Shown here: piece by piece, positions 35,179 to 45,203 of the stretch | Layout of the letters: every line of letters starts with the position of its first letter | Numbering within the stretch: the stretch's first letter is position 1 | DNA from: Nilaparvata lugens | Lineage: Eukaryota > Arthropoda > Insecta > Hemiptera > Delphacidae | NCBI RefSeq assembly: GCF_014356525.2 | Contig: NC_052505.1 | Span: 48,624,906-48,688,905 of the forward strand | Length of the DNA: 64,000 bases | Direction: 5' to 3' | The notes under the pieces: generated by a model | Seen by the model: the letters and a program-made list of their open reading frames with translations, nothing else | Database searches by the model: none | Told to the model about the DNA's origin: nothing | Made by a program: the position numbers and the translations under genes

Positions 35179-35238
35179 TATGTCTACTCATAAAGCGACA
35201 AGATCTGATGCGGGAAAGGGCAAGGGTAAAGATAAAGG
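35179..35238 (+). CDS. Candidate coding start, lysine/glycine-rich, cut by a MITE
   Basis: ATG at 35,179 opens MSTHKATRSDAGKGKGKDK, then the frame enters the foldback MITE at about 35,236. An A at -3 (gtgaatATGt) is a fair start context. At the junction 'aaag|gtaggc' resembles a 5' splice site, but that GT comes from the MITE end. After the MITE a GC-rich segment ('ggcggccggcgctgcttcgg') leads into the assembly gap, so the rest of any exon cannot be judged. I do not recognise the protein; it may be the first exon of a nuclear, basic protein. Confidence 0.25.
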
Positions 35239-35446
35239 TAGGCGCACACAGATCGTCATCGGACGGACGGCACGCATCGGACGGATCGAACGATTGGATT
35301 TGATGCATTGCTTTCAATTGAAGTGCGCATACCAATAAGATGCGGATAGGTATGCTCACTCCAACAACAATGCATCAAATCTAATCTTCCGATCCGTCCG
35401 ATGCGTGCGGTCCGTCCGATGACGATCTGTGTGCGCCTACCTTTAG
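35235..35446. mobile_element. Foldback MITE with ~75-bp near-perfect arms
   Basis: The left arm begins 'taaaggtaggcgcacacaga' and continues 'tcgtcatcggacgga'. The right arm is its reverse complement, ending 'tctgtgtgcgcctaccttta'. The loop, about 35,312-35,370, has a weaker internal palindrome around 'gatgcattg'. It is GC-rich, has no transposase, and its target duplication is uncertain. Confidence 0.85.
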
Positions 35447-35488
35447 GCGGCCGGCGCTGCTTCGGGCGCGATAATCTGAAGATGCCAG

Positions 35489-35588
35489 NNNNNNNNNNNN
35501 NNNNNNNNNNNNNNNNNNNNNNNNNNNNNNNNNNNNNNNNNNNNNNNNNNNNNNNNNNNNNNNNNNNNNNNNNNNNNNNNNNNNNNNN
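35489..35588. other. Assembly gap (100 N)
   Basis: Exactly 100 N, the conventional placeholder for a scaffold gap of unknown length. Sequence on its two sides need not be contiguous by 100 bp. Confidence 0.98.
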
Positions 35589-35654
35589 TAAGAAGATTAC
35601 TGTACGCATTCAGTCAAATTAGTCGGGTGTTGAATGTGGCTCAGTGCAGAACCG

Positions 35655-36110
35655 TATATATTATTATGCGTATGTTCAGTCCCTCCTGGAATATGGCATC
35701 CTAGCATGAGGTGATTCATATTCAGCTGTTTTTGAACCAATTTCTGTCTCACAGAAGGCTATTATGAAAAAAATCCTCAAGAAGAGTGCAAGATATCCCA
35801 CAAAATTACTGTTTCAAGATTTCCCCGTTCTTAATATAAATAAGGCAGCTCTATATAAAAAGTCTTGCAGTTTATATATGAAAAAACAGGAATATTTCCA
35901 AAAACATTGAACATAACTATCAGGCTAGAAATAGATTAGGTATGATACATATAGGTATCCAGATTCCCAGACTCATCCATCATCTGGATTCATCCAATTC
36001 TTTCTACCTGGCTCATTGCCTTTACCGTAACCTTCCCTGGGAAATGTTGCACTCCGAGGGGGCCAAATCCTGAAATCTTCAAATCCCCCTCTTACTTACT
36101 TCTCCTGTAC
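35655..36110 (+). pseudogene. LINE ORF2 C-terminal fragment (CR1/Jockey group)
   Basis: A plus-strand frame reads YAYVQSLLEYGILA, a TGA, GDSYSAVFEPISVSQKAIMKK, then PTKLLFQDFPVLNI. This follows the post-RT domain of CR1/Jockey LINEs and parallels YVQSILQYGLLAWGG and YPSSELFREFDVLTLRQLY in the LINE at 45.4-45.6 kb. Frames then break, with conserved-looking bits up to about 36,110. The 5' part is missing, either absent or in the gap. The fragment is truncated and dead. Confidence 0.65.
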
Positions 36111-36189
36111 TGTTGGATAACATATGATAGGTTCTAATAGAATATTTCTTTTTATCTGCACACAACAAAATTCATTAATTAATAAGATT

Positions 36190-36805
36190 TTACTAAAAAT
36201 TGAATAAAATATAAAACTAAAGTTGAATAAAATGTATTCTTATGTGGTACATTACACCACAAAAGTTTGCTGTTTTATGAGGAGAGAACTAATAACTCAT
36301 AGGTTGTAGCTGATTGCAAATAAAATATTTGGTTTTTTAAGTTTTAACGTTTTGGAAAGTTTTATTTTTATATGGAAGTAACTAATCTTAATGACATAAA
36401 AATCACACCAAAAGACTAAAGATGATTTCTAAAGTGACCTTCGTTTTTCTTAATGCATATGTTCAGACGTCTTCTCATCGATTGTCAGACCCGTTCAAAT
36501 ATCCCAGGAGTCAATCAAAGTATTCAATCAATAGAAGTATTGTATAGTAAGGTTTTCAAGGGTCCCCAAAGATAAAAATCCAAAGGATTTAAGTCTGGTG
36601 ACCTAGCTGGCCATAGTACTGGCCCACCTCGGCCTATCCGTTGATTTGGAAAGCTGTGATTCAGGTGTTCACGAACAGAAACACTGAAGTGTGCTGGAGC
36701 TCCATCATGCATAAACCAAATGTTTTGGCGCAACTGAAGAGGTACATTTTCAAGTAAGATAAATAGCTCCTCTCTCAAAAAGTTTAAGTAGATGTAAGCT
36801 GAGAA
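36190..36805 (-). mobile_element. Mariner-like element, 3' half in reverse orientation
   Basis: Contains the subterminal inverted-repeat segment 'acattacaccacaaaagttt', 'gaggagagaactaataactc', 'gtagctgattgcaaataaaa' (36,240-36,326). This is the reverse complement of the right arm of the 60-kb element (61,054-61,160). The C-terminal transposase remnant lies inside it. It is abutted at about 36,810 by a left half in plus orientation, giving a head-to-head arrangement. Confidence 0.75.
36430..36803 (-). pseudogene. Mariner/IS630-type transposase, C-terminal fragment
   Basis: The minus-strand frame from about 36,800 reads YIYLNFLREELFILLENVP, then NIWFMHDGAPAHFS, HSFPNQRIGRGGPVLWPARS and PDLNPLDFYLWGPLKTLLYN. 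HDGAPAH holds the second catalytic Asp and SPDLNPLDFYLWG the region of the third acidic residue of the DDE/D triad. After 36,524 the frame breaks, but residual similarity (RRLNICIKKNEGHFRNHL) continues to about 36,430. The N-terminal half with the helix-turn-helix and first Asp is missing here. A cut-and-paste transposase fragment, non-functional. Confidence 0.82.
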
Positions 36806-36814
36806 ACTAAATTT

Positions 36815-37392
36815 TGATAAAAATTGAATAAAATTAATATATTCTTATATAGAACATTACGCCACAAAAATTTGCAGTTTTATGAGGAGAGAACTAATAA
36901 CTCATAGGTTGTAGCTGATTGCAAAAATGAAACATGGATTTTAATAAAAGCTGTTCCAATACAGCTGATTTATTTTGTTTGGAATAAGAAAATATATAAA
37001 AGAAATTATCAGCTGAAAATTATTTTCAGAAATATTTTAGCTCACTGTTAAACAAAACAACAAACTGTAGGTTAGGCCTACTGTGATCACACTGTAATTT
37101 TTGTTTAATCTATTAACCAGTTATTTGTAACCATTTCACTACACTAAAAAGTTAAGTGTTAACTTTTTATAAAATGGCAAGTAATTTCAGACATTATTCA
37201 TACTCCGAATTAGTTGACATGCATGTAATGTATGGAATGGGACACTGTAATAGTACTGAAGCAAGAGAACTTTTCTAACCAAGTATGTCCAAGTTCAAGG
37301 GTTTTTGCTACTATCCATCAACGTCTGTCTCAAACAGGTTCTTTGATGTCCAAAGAGCACATTCATACAGGCAGACCCCGATCTACTAAAAT
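36815..37392 (+). mobile_element. Mariner-like element, 5' half in forward orientation
   Basis: Starts with the same subterminal repeat ('attacgccacaaaaatttgc', 36,858-36,877), followed by about 240 bp collinear with 60,070-60,310, then the N-terminal transposase remnant. It is truncated at 37,392 by the nested repeats that follow. Confidence 0.78.
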
Positions 37393-37395
37393 ATT
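37174..37395 (+). pseudogene. Mariner-like transposase, N-terminal fragment
   Basis: ATG at 37,174 reads MASNFRHYSYSELVDMHVMY, then GMGHCNSTEAREL, then a stop. In shifted frame it continues through QVCPSSRVFATIHQRLSQTG and SLMSKEHIHTGRPRST. This is the N-terminal helix-turn-helix region found in front of DDE transposases in many insects, and it matches the copy at 60,313. A short deletion after GMGH and another near the stop, relative to that copy, break the frame. Only the DNA-binding part survives. Confidence 0.75.
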
Positions 37396-37540
37396 GAAAC
37401 CAAAGACCTTAGAGCTGCGATTAGACCAAATTTATTAACAAAATGTTTATAACTCAATCCTTATAGATTGAAACCAAAGACCTTAGAGCTGCGATTAGAC
37501 CAAATTTATTAACAAAATGTTTATAACTCAATTCTTATAG
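37393..37540. repeat. Direct tandem duplication, two 74-bp units
   Basis: Units 37,393-37,466 and 37,467-37,540 start 'attgaaaccaaagaccttag' and end 'aactcaat(c/t)cttatag'; they are almost identical, so the duplication is recent. The second half of the unit is related to the inner part of the foldback that follows. Confidence 0.93.
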
Positions 37541-37890
37541 ATTATATTAGATTGAACATAGCTTATCATACACATGATGAAGATGTGTGAGGTCTGATGT
37601 GTGATGAAGGTGTGTTTGTATGACGTCTATAGTTTCAAAGACCTTATCGAGGTATGCATCTTTAAGCTGGGCTTACACCAAAATTATTAACATAAGGATA
37701 ATAACTTAATCCTTATAGATTCTATTAGATTAAACGGAAGTTGACAAACACACATCTTCATCATGTGTATGATAAGCTATGTTCAATCTAATATAATCTA
37801 TAAGGATTGAGTTATTATCATAATGTTATTAACTTTGGTGTAAACCCAGCTTAAAGATGCATACCTCGTTAAGGTATTTGATTGGAACTA
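37541..37890. mobile_element. Nested foldback MITE
   Basis: The arm 37,650-37,737 ('cgaggtatgcatctttaagc', 'tgggcttacaccaaaattat', 'ccttatagattctattagat') is the reverse complement of 37,785-37,885. A truncated extra copy of one arm (37,541-37,592, 'gattgaacatagcttatcat', 'acacatgatgaagatgtgtg') precedes it. The apparent ends are 'tatagtttcaaagacctta' and its counterpart 'aactatagaccttatac'. There is no ORF. The arrangement suggests one MITE inserted into, or rearranged with, a relative. Confidence 0.75.
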
Positions 37891-37899
37891 TAGACCTTA

Positions 37900-38002
37900 T
37901 ACAAATACAGTGGCTTCTCCACACATCTGTGTAAATGTGTGTAAATCAGCCTCCCCGCATTGTATGTTCATTTCTCACCTCCCCGTATATGGCCTTGTTC
38001 CA

Positions 38003-38042
<40 letters not shown>

Positions 38043-38330
38043 CACAGTATAATAAGGGGAGACAATCAAGTATACACAGCACATTAAGGGGAGGTGTGTA
38101 CACTACGGGGAGACTCCGTATTGTCACTGCTCAATTCTAGTGAAAATCACTTCTACATGCTTAAAACCATGTAAAAACGTATTAAAAAAAATCTCCCCAC
38201 TTTGTTAGTACTCTACCTAATTGGGATACACTCTGATCTCCAAAATTGCCACCACGTTGTGCTACGATCGCTAATACACACTCACACAAAACTCATTATG
38301 GATTGAGCATACAATGCGGGGTTCTCGCAT
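37900..38330. repeat. (GT)n microsatellite and flank
   Basis: A GT tract of about 17 units at 38,006-38,040. The flank contains several 'ctccccg' / 'ggggag' words in opposite orientation, but no clean long palindrome. Confidence 0.6.
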
Positions 38331-38334
38331 ATCC

Positions 38335-40295
38335 CTGCAAATCCCCATCGTCTCCTCCACTGTTCGAAGTAACTGGTTTTGCTTTGGCTTTTGCCGTTAA
38401 TTTATGAATCAGCAGCTTAGTTCCTGTTTAGTTCAGTCTCATCGATTCACAGCTTAGCGAATTCATAGTTCATTTTTCTGTTCATCCACTTGAGACATGA
38501 GAAGGGAGCGAGGATACATGCTTGCAGAATGTATTGTAGTACTGATTTTTTACTTATTTGGTACAATTAGTCTGTAAATGATTCCTCACGGAAAAATACT
38601 TTTCGCTAACTTCACAGTCTTAAAAAATACCTGTTATTTTTCCATATAACTCAAAAACCATTCACAGTGAAAAAATCCAGAAACGTTTCCAAGAGCACAA
38701 AATTCTCTAGAATTCAACGCCGAATAAGGTTCATCACAATGAATGGTGACTGAGACATGGACTCTTGAAAACCCAACTTCCCGAGAATTTCCCGCTTTGA
38801 AGTTGGTCTATTGTTAGAATGATGGGAATGGGAGGTTTGTTAAGATTCAAGAATAGCACGTCAGTAAATTGATATTCTCAAACAGGCTTCTCTGAGAATT
38901 CACTATCTGATTTACAGAAAACTAAAAAGTTGGTAACCTAACATTGTATCTAAAGATCAGGATAGGCTAAGAAAAAATGAAATTTGTCTCTTTGTTTCTC
39001 TCCATATTGCCATTTCCTTCTGTGTCTGTCAATATCCTTGCAAAAATTGTCTTGTGAACCTTAGATTGAATATTTTACTCGTGTATGGCATGATCACTTC
39101 GTGTGAAAAGACGTTGTTCCGGAGAAAAAATTTAGTAATCATACCCCGCTCAAAAAGAATCGTAGTCACTAGTTCTCATATAGGGAGGGTGACCGCGCAG
39201 GCTATTACTCAAAGAGTCAAGGCATTCCAGAATGATTCCTCTTGGAGAAAATAAAGAATGAGGAATCAGGGTTGTGTGAGCAGTGAGTCCTTCTAGTTCA
39301 TATTATTAAATAATCTGATTTGGGTAGCTGAAAGTTTCTCAACAATGAAACATAAAATGAAGTACGGTACTCTATCACTATCAGGAAGCTCATTGTATAG
39401 CAGTTCCGGAATCTCTATTTTTTTTAATAAGCACAAATAGCAAAAACGCAATATAGCAATGTAGACCAGGGGTTCCCAAAAAAATGTTTCCATGTACTCC
39501 CTCACCTACCAGCAATGTCGAGGACCACCCCGGAATTTAGAGTTGGGATGCACTGTGAATCGTGCAATTTCTTGAATCCCAGTAGCCTACTGAGTAGCTT
39601 ATATCGATACGTGGAATGTTTATTCAAATGTTATGAATGTGTAATTATAATAAGCCAAATTATTCATTTAGGATTTTCAGTTTATGGATTGTTTCACCTA
39701 TACTAGTCACAATCATAACCGACAATGAATTAGAATAGAAATAGTTTATAAACGTGGGGAAGGATAGCGATTTCATCAATCGCATGTTAAATTCACAAAA
39801 GAAATTTATACACACCAAATAAATATTCACTACTCATTTTTTATTCAGAAAAAGAACTTATTTATCAATCAGGAGAGCGTTATAGATTCCCAGTTTATTT
39901 ATCCCAGCTTCAATATTAATCTTGAATAGAAATCAAGGAAAATAAAATGCTATGAATCCTGTCCTTGTCAAGATGAATAAAATGAGTTGGTGCATGTATC
40001 CCGGTTTTATTCAAATACTGTAGAAATGGTCAGTTGTAGAATTGGTCCGAAAACTGTAAGTGGGGTTGTATTATACATTGAATTAGAAAACAAGCACCTG
40101 TCAGGCAGTTCTGGTTTATCACTCTGGCATTTCAAAACCTCAATTCAATCGATCTTGGCCAGAATAGAGTCTGTTTACAAGTAAAGGATTAGTTCGGAGC
40201 TTAACCAATGAGAGATTGGATATTGGATATGATAAACTATCATTTCCAAATATCTCATTTGAGAATCATTGATAATGCATTATTTGTCTGGAACC
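38335..40295. other. Non-coding stretch, no gene seen
   Basis: Several 60-70-codon open frames, none with a motif. No repeat pair recognised. Confidence 0.45.
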
Positions 40296-40299
40296 AGGT

Positions 40300-40580
40300 A
40301 TAATCTAGTGCAACTTGCGAATAGGCTGAAAAGAGAATACCGACGACACAGATTGAGATAATTATTAAGAAAAATGCAAATGCGCTATTCATATTATAAC
40401 AGAGGCTGCAAATCCATGTAGGGCTGCTTGGAGTTTCATCGATTCCCGTGGACGCAAATCAGGTGATTTGGACCAGAGTCTTGCAACTGCAGATGAGATC
40501 AGTCAGTTTTGTGTTGACTTAGTTCAGGGCATGATGATGGTTTTTCTGGGATGACTGAATTCTTAGCTACTCTTTAGAGG
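40300..40580 (+). pseudogene. LINE ORF2 linker remnant
   Basis: The plus-strand frame across about 40,395-40,545 reads NPCRAAWSFIDSRGRKSGDL, then ATADEISQFCVDLVQ. This is the segment between endonuclease and RT in CR1-type LINEs; the minus-strand LINE has KAAWTLVNKV at the same place. Upstream, KREYRRH-type residues in another frame fit the same linker. A heavily decayed fragment unrelated in position to the LINE that starts about 100 bp downstream. Confidence 0.45.
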
Positions 40581-40875
40581 ATTCCACTTCTTGAGGAGCA
40601 TTTTGAATGGATTATTATATTAATTATAATTATGAATTATCAGTGATCAGTTATAAGCGATCAGTTATCGCTTGGAGCTCGAAGTGAACGGACGGATTTT
40701 GTTTTCTCTCCATCTTATCTAACAGCAGTTGGCTATGAACTGCTAAAATATTCTTTCCTGTGCGGCTGTGTACTAAAATCGGGTTTTTCGCAATTATTAC
40801 CAGTTATCAACGCTGTGTGGAATTTTTCTTTTATAAGTATATTGCTTCTAACGTTACCGTACTGAATCAGCTATT

Positions 40876-41025
40876 ATGAGTTTGTGTGGTGTTTGTAATC
40901 AACAAGTTGTGCGACCATCTAAATCTAAGACTTCGTGCACAAACTGTCAAGGAATTTTTCATGGGGGCTGTGTCGGTCTAAAAGAAAATGATATTGAGGT
41001 GCTTAGTGGAAAAGCATGGAACTGA
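40876..41025 (+). pseudogene. LINE ORF1 N-terminus: PHD-like zinc finger, broken
   Basis: ATG at 40,876 opens MSLCGVCNQQVVRP, then SCTNCQGIFHGGCVGL and SGKAWN, ending at TGA (41,023-41,025). The Cys/His spacing (CxxC, CxxC, H, C) is that of a PHD finger whose last Cys pair would follow the Trp. The TGA lies exactly at the first Cys of that pair, and the long ORF1 frame that follows is offset, so both a stop and a frameshift separate the finger from the rest of ORF1. Confidence 0.65.
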
Positions 41026-41828
41026 CAAACTTGTATCAATATAGTGCATCGTCAGAGGGCCGTATCCGAGTAAAGTCTAACCCAAGTCATGGGTTGGTGG
41101 CCGAAGGGGCAGTGCAGGGACAGCCTGTAACACTCGACCAAATGAACAAATTGCTGGACAAACTTAGTGACAACTTGTATCAAAGACTGAGTACCGATAT
41201 TGCTGCGTGTAAGGAGTTGCTGGAGACGAACACGCAAGAAATAAGCAAGCAACGGGAGCAGATTTCAAACCTACTTGAAGAAAACTCCAGGTTAAAAGCC
41301 AAATTAAGGGAAACTGAGCTGAACCAGGACGAGCTTGAACAGTACAGCCGTAAAAATACCGTTGAAATTTTTGGCGTGCCGGAGTTCGAAAACGAAGATA
41401 TTGCTGAACGTATTATTGGAATTGCGGAGGCTCTCAACGTTAAGTTGGACGCCACATCGATTGACGCGTGTCATAGGCTGCCAAAGCGGAAAAATCAAGC
41501 GACTCCTGCCATAGTGGTGCGTTTGGTGCGGCGTGGAGATACGGAAGCGTTGCTGAGAAACAGGCGGGCCTGCAAGTCATTCACGACCAACGACATCAAT
41601 GTTCAGGGAAACAATCCGATCTACCTGAACAAATCTCTAACGGCGAAAAGAAGGAAGATATTCGCAAACGCTAAATTGATGCTTGGAGATAATGATGCGC
41701 GTCGAGTGTGGATTGATCATGCCGGTAGAGTCAAGTTGCGGAGTGTAGACGGTAAGGTGGTTAAAATTCTAAGAGATGAGGAGGATTTGAGTTACATTGA
41801 GAGTAGTGGGACAGTAATTAACAAATAG
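41016..41828 (+). CDS. LINE ORF1p: coiled coil plus RNA-binding-like domain
   Basis: 270 codons. Residues about 30-110 form a coiled coil (NTQEISKQREQISNLLEENS, LKAKLRETELNQDELEQYSR). It is followed by KNTVEIFGVPEFENEDI, then IDACHRLPKRK, then FANAKLMLGDNDARRVW. This is the fold region common to insect LINE ORF1 proteins (related to the L1 ORF1 and baculovirus FP-like domain), which trimerise and bind the element's RNA. The ATG at 41,016 is used because the upstream frame is broken; the native start was probably the zinc finger at 40,876. No stop interrupts this piece. Confidence 0.75.
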   Translation: MELTNLYQYSASSEGRIRVKSNPSHGLVAEGAVQGQPVTLDQMNKLLDKLSDNLYQRLSTDIAACKELLETNTQEISKQREQISNLLEENSRLKAKLRETELNQDELEQYSRKNTVEIFGVPEFENEDIAERIIGIAEALNVKLDATSIDACHRLPKRKNQATPAIVVRLVRRGDTEALLRNRRACKSFTTNDINVQGNNPIYLNKSLTAKRRKIFANAKLMLGDNDARRVWIDHAGRVKLRSVDGKVVKILRDEEDLSYIESSGTVINK

Positions 41829-42885
41829 AAAACTTTTTAGTCCGTAATGTAATTTATGAATTGGAATAAATATATGTACTTACTATTTTGAGTTAAAAAG
41901 TATGATTTAAGTTGCTTGAATTTCTTCAATCCGTTTGAATTTTTTTTCTTTTTTAAAGGGTTTTCTCTTGTACTTGAATTTATTAAGTTTAAATCTCTTG
42001 AATTTGGATTTCTTTAGTTTAAATTTCTTTTAATTTGTTTATTTCACTTGTGCTTAATTGGGGTGTCCAATGAATAATATAAGGCTTTCATAGTGAGATT
42101 GAGATGTGTCTATCAGTTTCGTTCTTCTTGACAGAGGATGATGATGAGATTGATGTTTTTAGATTGGATTCTTTAACGTGTTTCGGTGGTTTGTTTTTCT
42201 AACTCATTCAGAAGGTGGAATTATCGATATTTCAGAGAGGTGATGATAAAGTCAGGATAACATCTTTGTTGATAATAATATTATGATAGAGTAAAGAATT
42301 TCTCTGCCTTCCTTTCCCCCGTATTCTTAGTTTCTTGTCACTATCTATCACTATCTTTTTGTCTTCCAAATTCTACCATTGTTTAAAGTTCTTGCTATGA
42401 TAACAACCACCGCACTGCGTTTTTACTATTTACTATACAAGTCGTTCATATATTTGAATAATTTCTTATTCATATTCTACTTTCGACATCTCAGTCTCAC
42501 TTTCAATTCTGATTCATTTGTCTCAAAACAAATGCTTGATATAATTACATGAGAATGTATGCTTGCCTTTGAATATTATGCATAAAAGGCCTAACGTCTT
42601 ACTAAAAGTTCTAACTAGCACTATCCCCATTTTAAACAATAATTTTGGCTTTATAATGAAATTCTGAGCTTGAAAATAAACGATAATGTGAATTTATTAC
42701 ACATATTCACATAAAAAAAAATCAATTTATTACATCTCTTTTTGCATAACAATCACTAAATTAATTTTCTATTGAATTACACGGCTGTACACAGGCTAAC
42801 TTCATAAGGAAGGTAAATTATTTTTTACCCTTCTTCTTCTTTTACTTTTCTTTATTTTTTACATTTTTAATTTATTTTTTCTTTC
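41829..42885. other. Long AT/T-rich spacer between LINE ORF1 and ORF2
   Basis: More than 1 kb without a coding frame. The left third repeats 'cttgaatttctt'-like words (41,915-42,040). CR1-type elements usually have closely spaced ORFs, so this may be an insertion, or the two ORFs may come from different copies. Confidence 0.5.
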
Positions 42886-42927
42886 TTGTACATTCTCCCG
42901 ATTTGCGAAATTGAATTATTTTTCATC

Positions 42928-43806
42928 ATGGTTTTGTTGGATGATTTTAGCGGTAATATTGAAGATGGATGCTATAATACTATAGAAATAGAAGATATAC
43001 TCGATTTTCAACCATTTAACATTTTTAATGAAGACTGCCGATCCTCCTTAAATATCTTACATTTGAACATACGCAGCATGAGGTGTAATTTCGATGAGTT
43101 TTCATATATGCTGCAGCATTGTAAAACTGATTATCACTTGATAATTTTGTCGGAGACATGGTTGTCTGATGATCATGAGTTTAACTTCAATCTAAATGGC
43201 TATCAAGTAATTGATTCACCGGCTATATTTAGTAAGTCTGATGGATTATGTATATTTATAAAGGAGAATTTGAGGACTGAGACTCTGGAAATTGACATTG
43301 CTTCAGCAAATTCAATTATTCTAGATGTTCATGATCCACAGTTGCAGCGAGATTTCACAATTATTGCAGTTTACAGATCCCCATCATTACGGGTTGATGA
43401 GTTTATTGAAGACCTAGGTCAGTGCTTAGAAAAATTGAAAGATAGAGATAACATTATTTTGGTCGGCGACATAAATATTAATAAAAATCTAAATACAAAT
43501 CTTGTAAATGAATACTGTAGCTTACTGCATTTAAACGGTTTCCAATCTTATATCAATAAATCAACTAGAATTCAAGGTAATTCAGTATCCTGTCTTGATC
43601 ATATTTTCTATAAGAGTAGGAAACCTAAATCTGAAGAGATTCTAGGCGTTATTTTTAAAACAAGCATCACGGACCACTTCGGAATAGGCCTTGTTGTGGG
43701 GTTCTTGGACCTCACACTCGAACCTAAAGAGCAAGTGAAATTCATTGAAAAAATAAATTATCCACAGCTAATTGATGTTCTAAAAAAGAATCTTGGGATT
43801 GTATAA
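42928..43806 (+). pseudogene. LINE ORF2 endonuclease domain
   Basis: From MVLLDDFSGNIEDG (42,928) the frame runs to a stop at 43,804-43,806. APE-type endonuclease blocks occur in order: LHLNIRSM (Asn), LSETWL (Glu), VYRSPS, LVGDININ (Asp/Asn), CLDHIF (Asp) and ITDHFG (Asp-His). All catalytic positions look present, so the domain itself is intact; its role is to nick the target strand that primes reverse transcription. A one-base loss at the end (near 43,795) shifts the frame, and the RT continues in the overlapping frame from 43,806. Confidence 0.88.
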
Positions 43807-45089
43807 TGAAGGGGTGTGACTTGGAAAATCTAACAGAAATTTTTATTAATAGACTAAATGAACATATAAATACTGCTAAAACTAAAGTTAATCTGCGGCA
43901 TAAACTACAACCATTAAAGAATTGGATGAGCGTGAATTTGATCAACTGCATAAGAAGACGAGACAAAATGTATAAAAATATGGCAAAACAACCCCTAAAC
44001 CTTGAACTAAGGAACAAATACACTAGATATAGAAACATACTGAGGAATCTAATAAAGAAAGCTAAACAGGATTATTTCAAAAATAAAATAGCACAAAATA
44101 AAACAAACTGTAAAAAATTATGGAGTTGTATTAATGAATTACTTGACAAAAAAACTAGGAACACTAATATTAAAATTGAGCCCACCATACTCAACAAGCA
44201 TTTTTCTGAAGTGGGTAAGACCTATGCTGAGAGATTGCAATTGAATTCTATCCCAAGAAATATCAACCAAGCAAATTTTCCTGAAACCCATATAAATTCT
44301 CCTAACTCCTTTTTCTTTTATCCAACGAATGAACATGAAATAATAAACACAGTAAGGACTCTAAAAGATAATTCTTCACCGGGTATTGACAAAATCAGCA
44401 ATAAATGTTTAAGAAATATATCCAATTATATAGCAAAACCTTTAGCTTTTATTATAAACGAATGTTTCAAACATGGACACTTTCCTCAGGAGTTTAAAGT
44501 TGCAAGGGTTGTTCCACTATATAAGGCGGGAAATGTAAATGATCCATCAAACTACAGACCAATAAGCTTACTTTGCAGTTTATCAAAGGTTATGGAGAAG
44601 GTAATAAAAATAAGACTTATAAACTATCTAGATAACCATAACATTATAAATAAAAATCAATATGGGTTTCAAGCTGGGAAGAGTACACAAGATGCCATAT
44701 CACATCTCTTAAACATTGTTACTGAGAATTTTACAAGTAGTAGGAAGACTCTTACAGTTTTTTTGGATCTGGCGAAAGCCTTCGATACAATACCTCACAA
44801 AAAACTGTTAACAAAGTTGGAAAACCTAGGAATTAGGGGTATAGCTCTAAAATTGTTTGAAAATTATTTAAAGGATAGAACACAAATAATAACTATTGGT
44901 GACAAGACAGATCAAACAAATTTATCAGGATATGGTGTACCACAGGGTACGGTGCTTTCTCCGATACTATTCCTCATTTATATAAATGACCTACTAAATT
45001 TGAGTACTGATAAAAGAACGCTTATCTCGTTTGCCGATGGTAACATTTACAGGTACATCATGGGAGGATGTATATGCTCTTGCAGCTGA
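43806..45089 (+). pseudogene. LINE ORF2 reverse transcriptase, active-site box damaged
   Basis: 427 codons following the endonuclease after a frameshift. Blocks: a basic linker (KNWMSVNLINCIRRRDKMYK), then SSPGIDKISNKCL, ARVVPLYKAG, SNYRPISLLCSLSKVMEK, QYGFQAGKSTQDA, VFLDLAKAFDTIPHKKLL (motif A Asp present), GVPQGTVLSPILFLIYINDL and SFADG. The second Asp of the usual xADD box is lost. A short deletion at about 45,040 replaces it and throws the frame, so the RT is inactive. Similarity resumes in another frame (TSWEDVYALAAEGLSI) to a stop near 45,160. Confidence 0.88.
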
Positions 45090-45203
45090 GGGATTGAGCA
45101 TCGTTGAGTATTGGTTGAATGAAAATACACTCACACTCAATCACAAAAAAGTACATATATAACTTTTTCACCAAATGCTAGGACTCAGCCTATAAATCTG
45201 ACC

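Noticed and set aside
41052..41498. Minus-strand open frames opposite LINE ORF1
   Set aside because: Shadows of a well-supported plus-strand coiled-coil protein.
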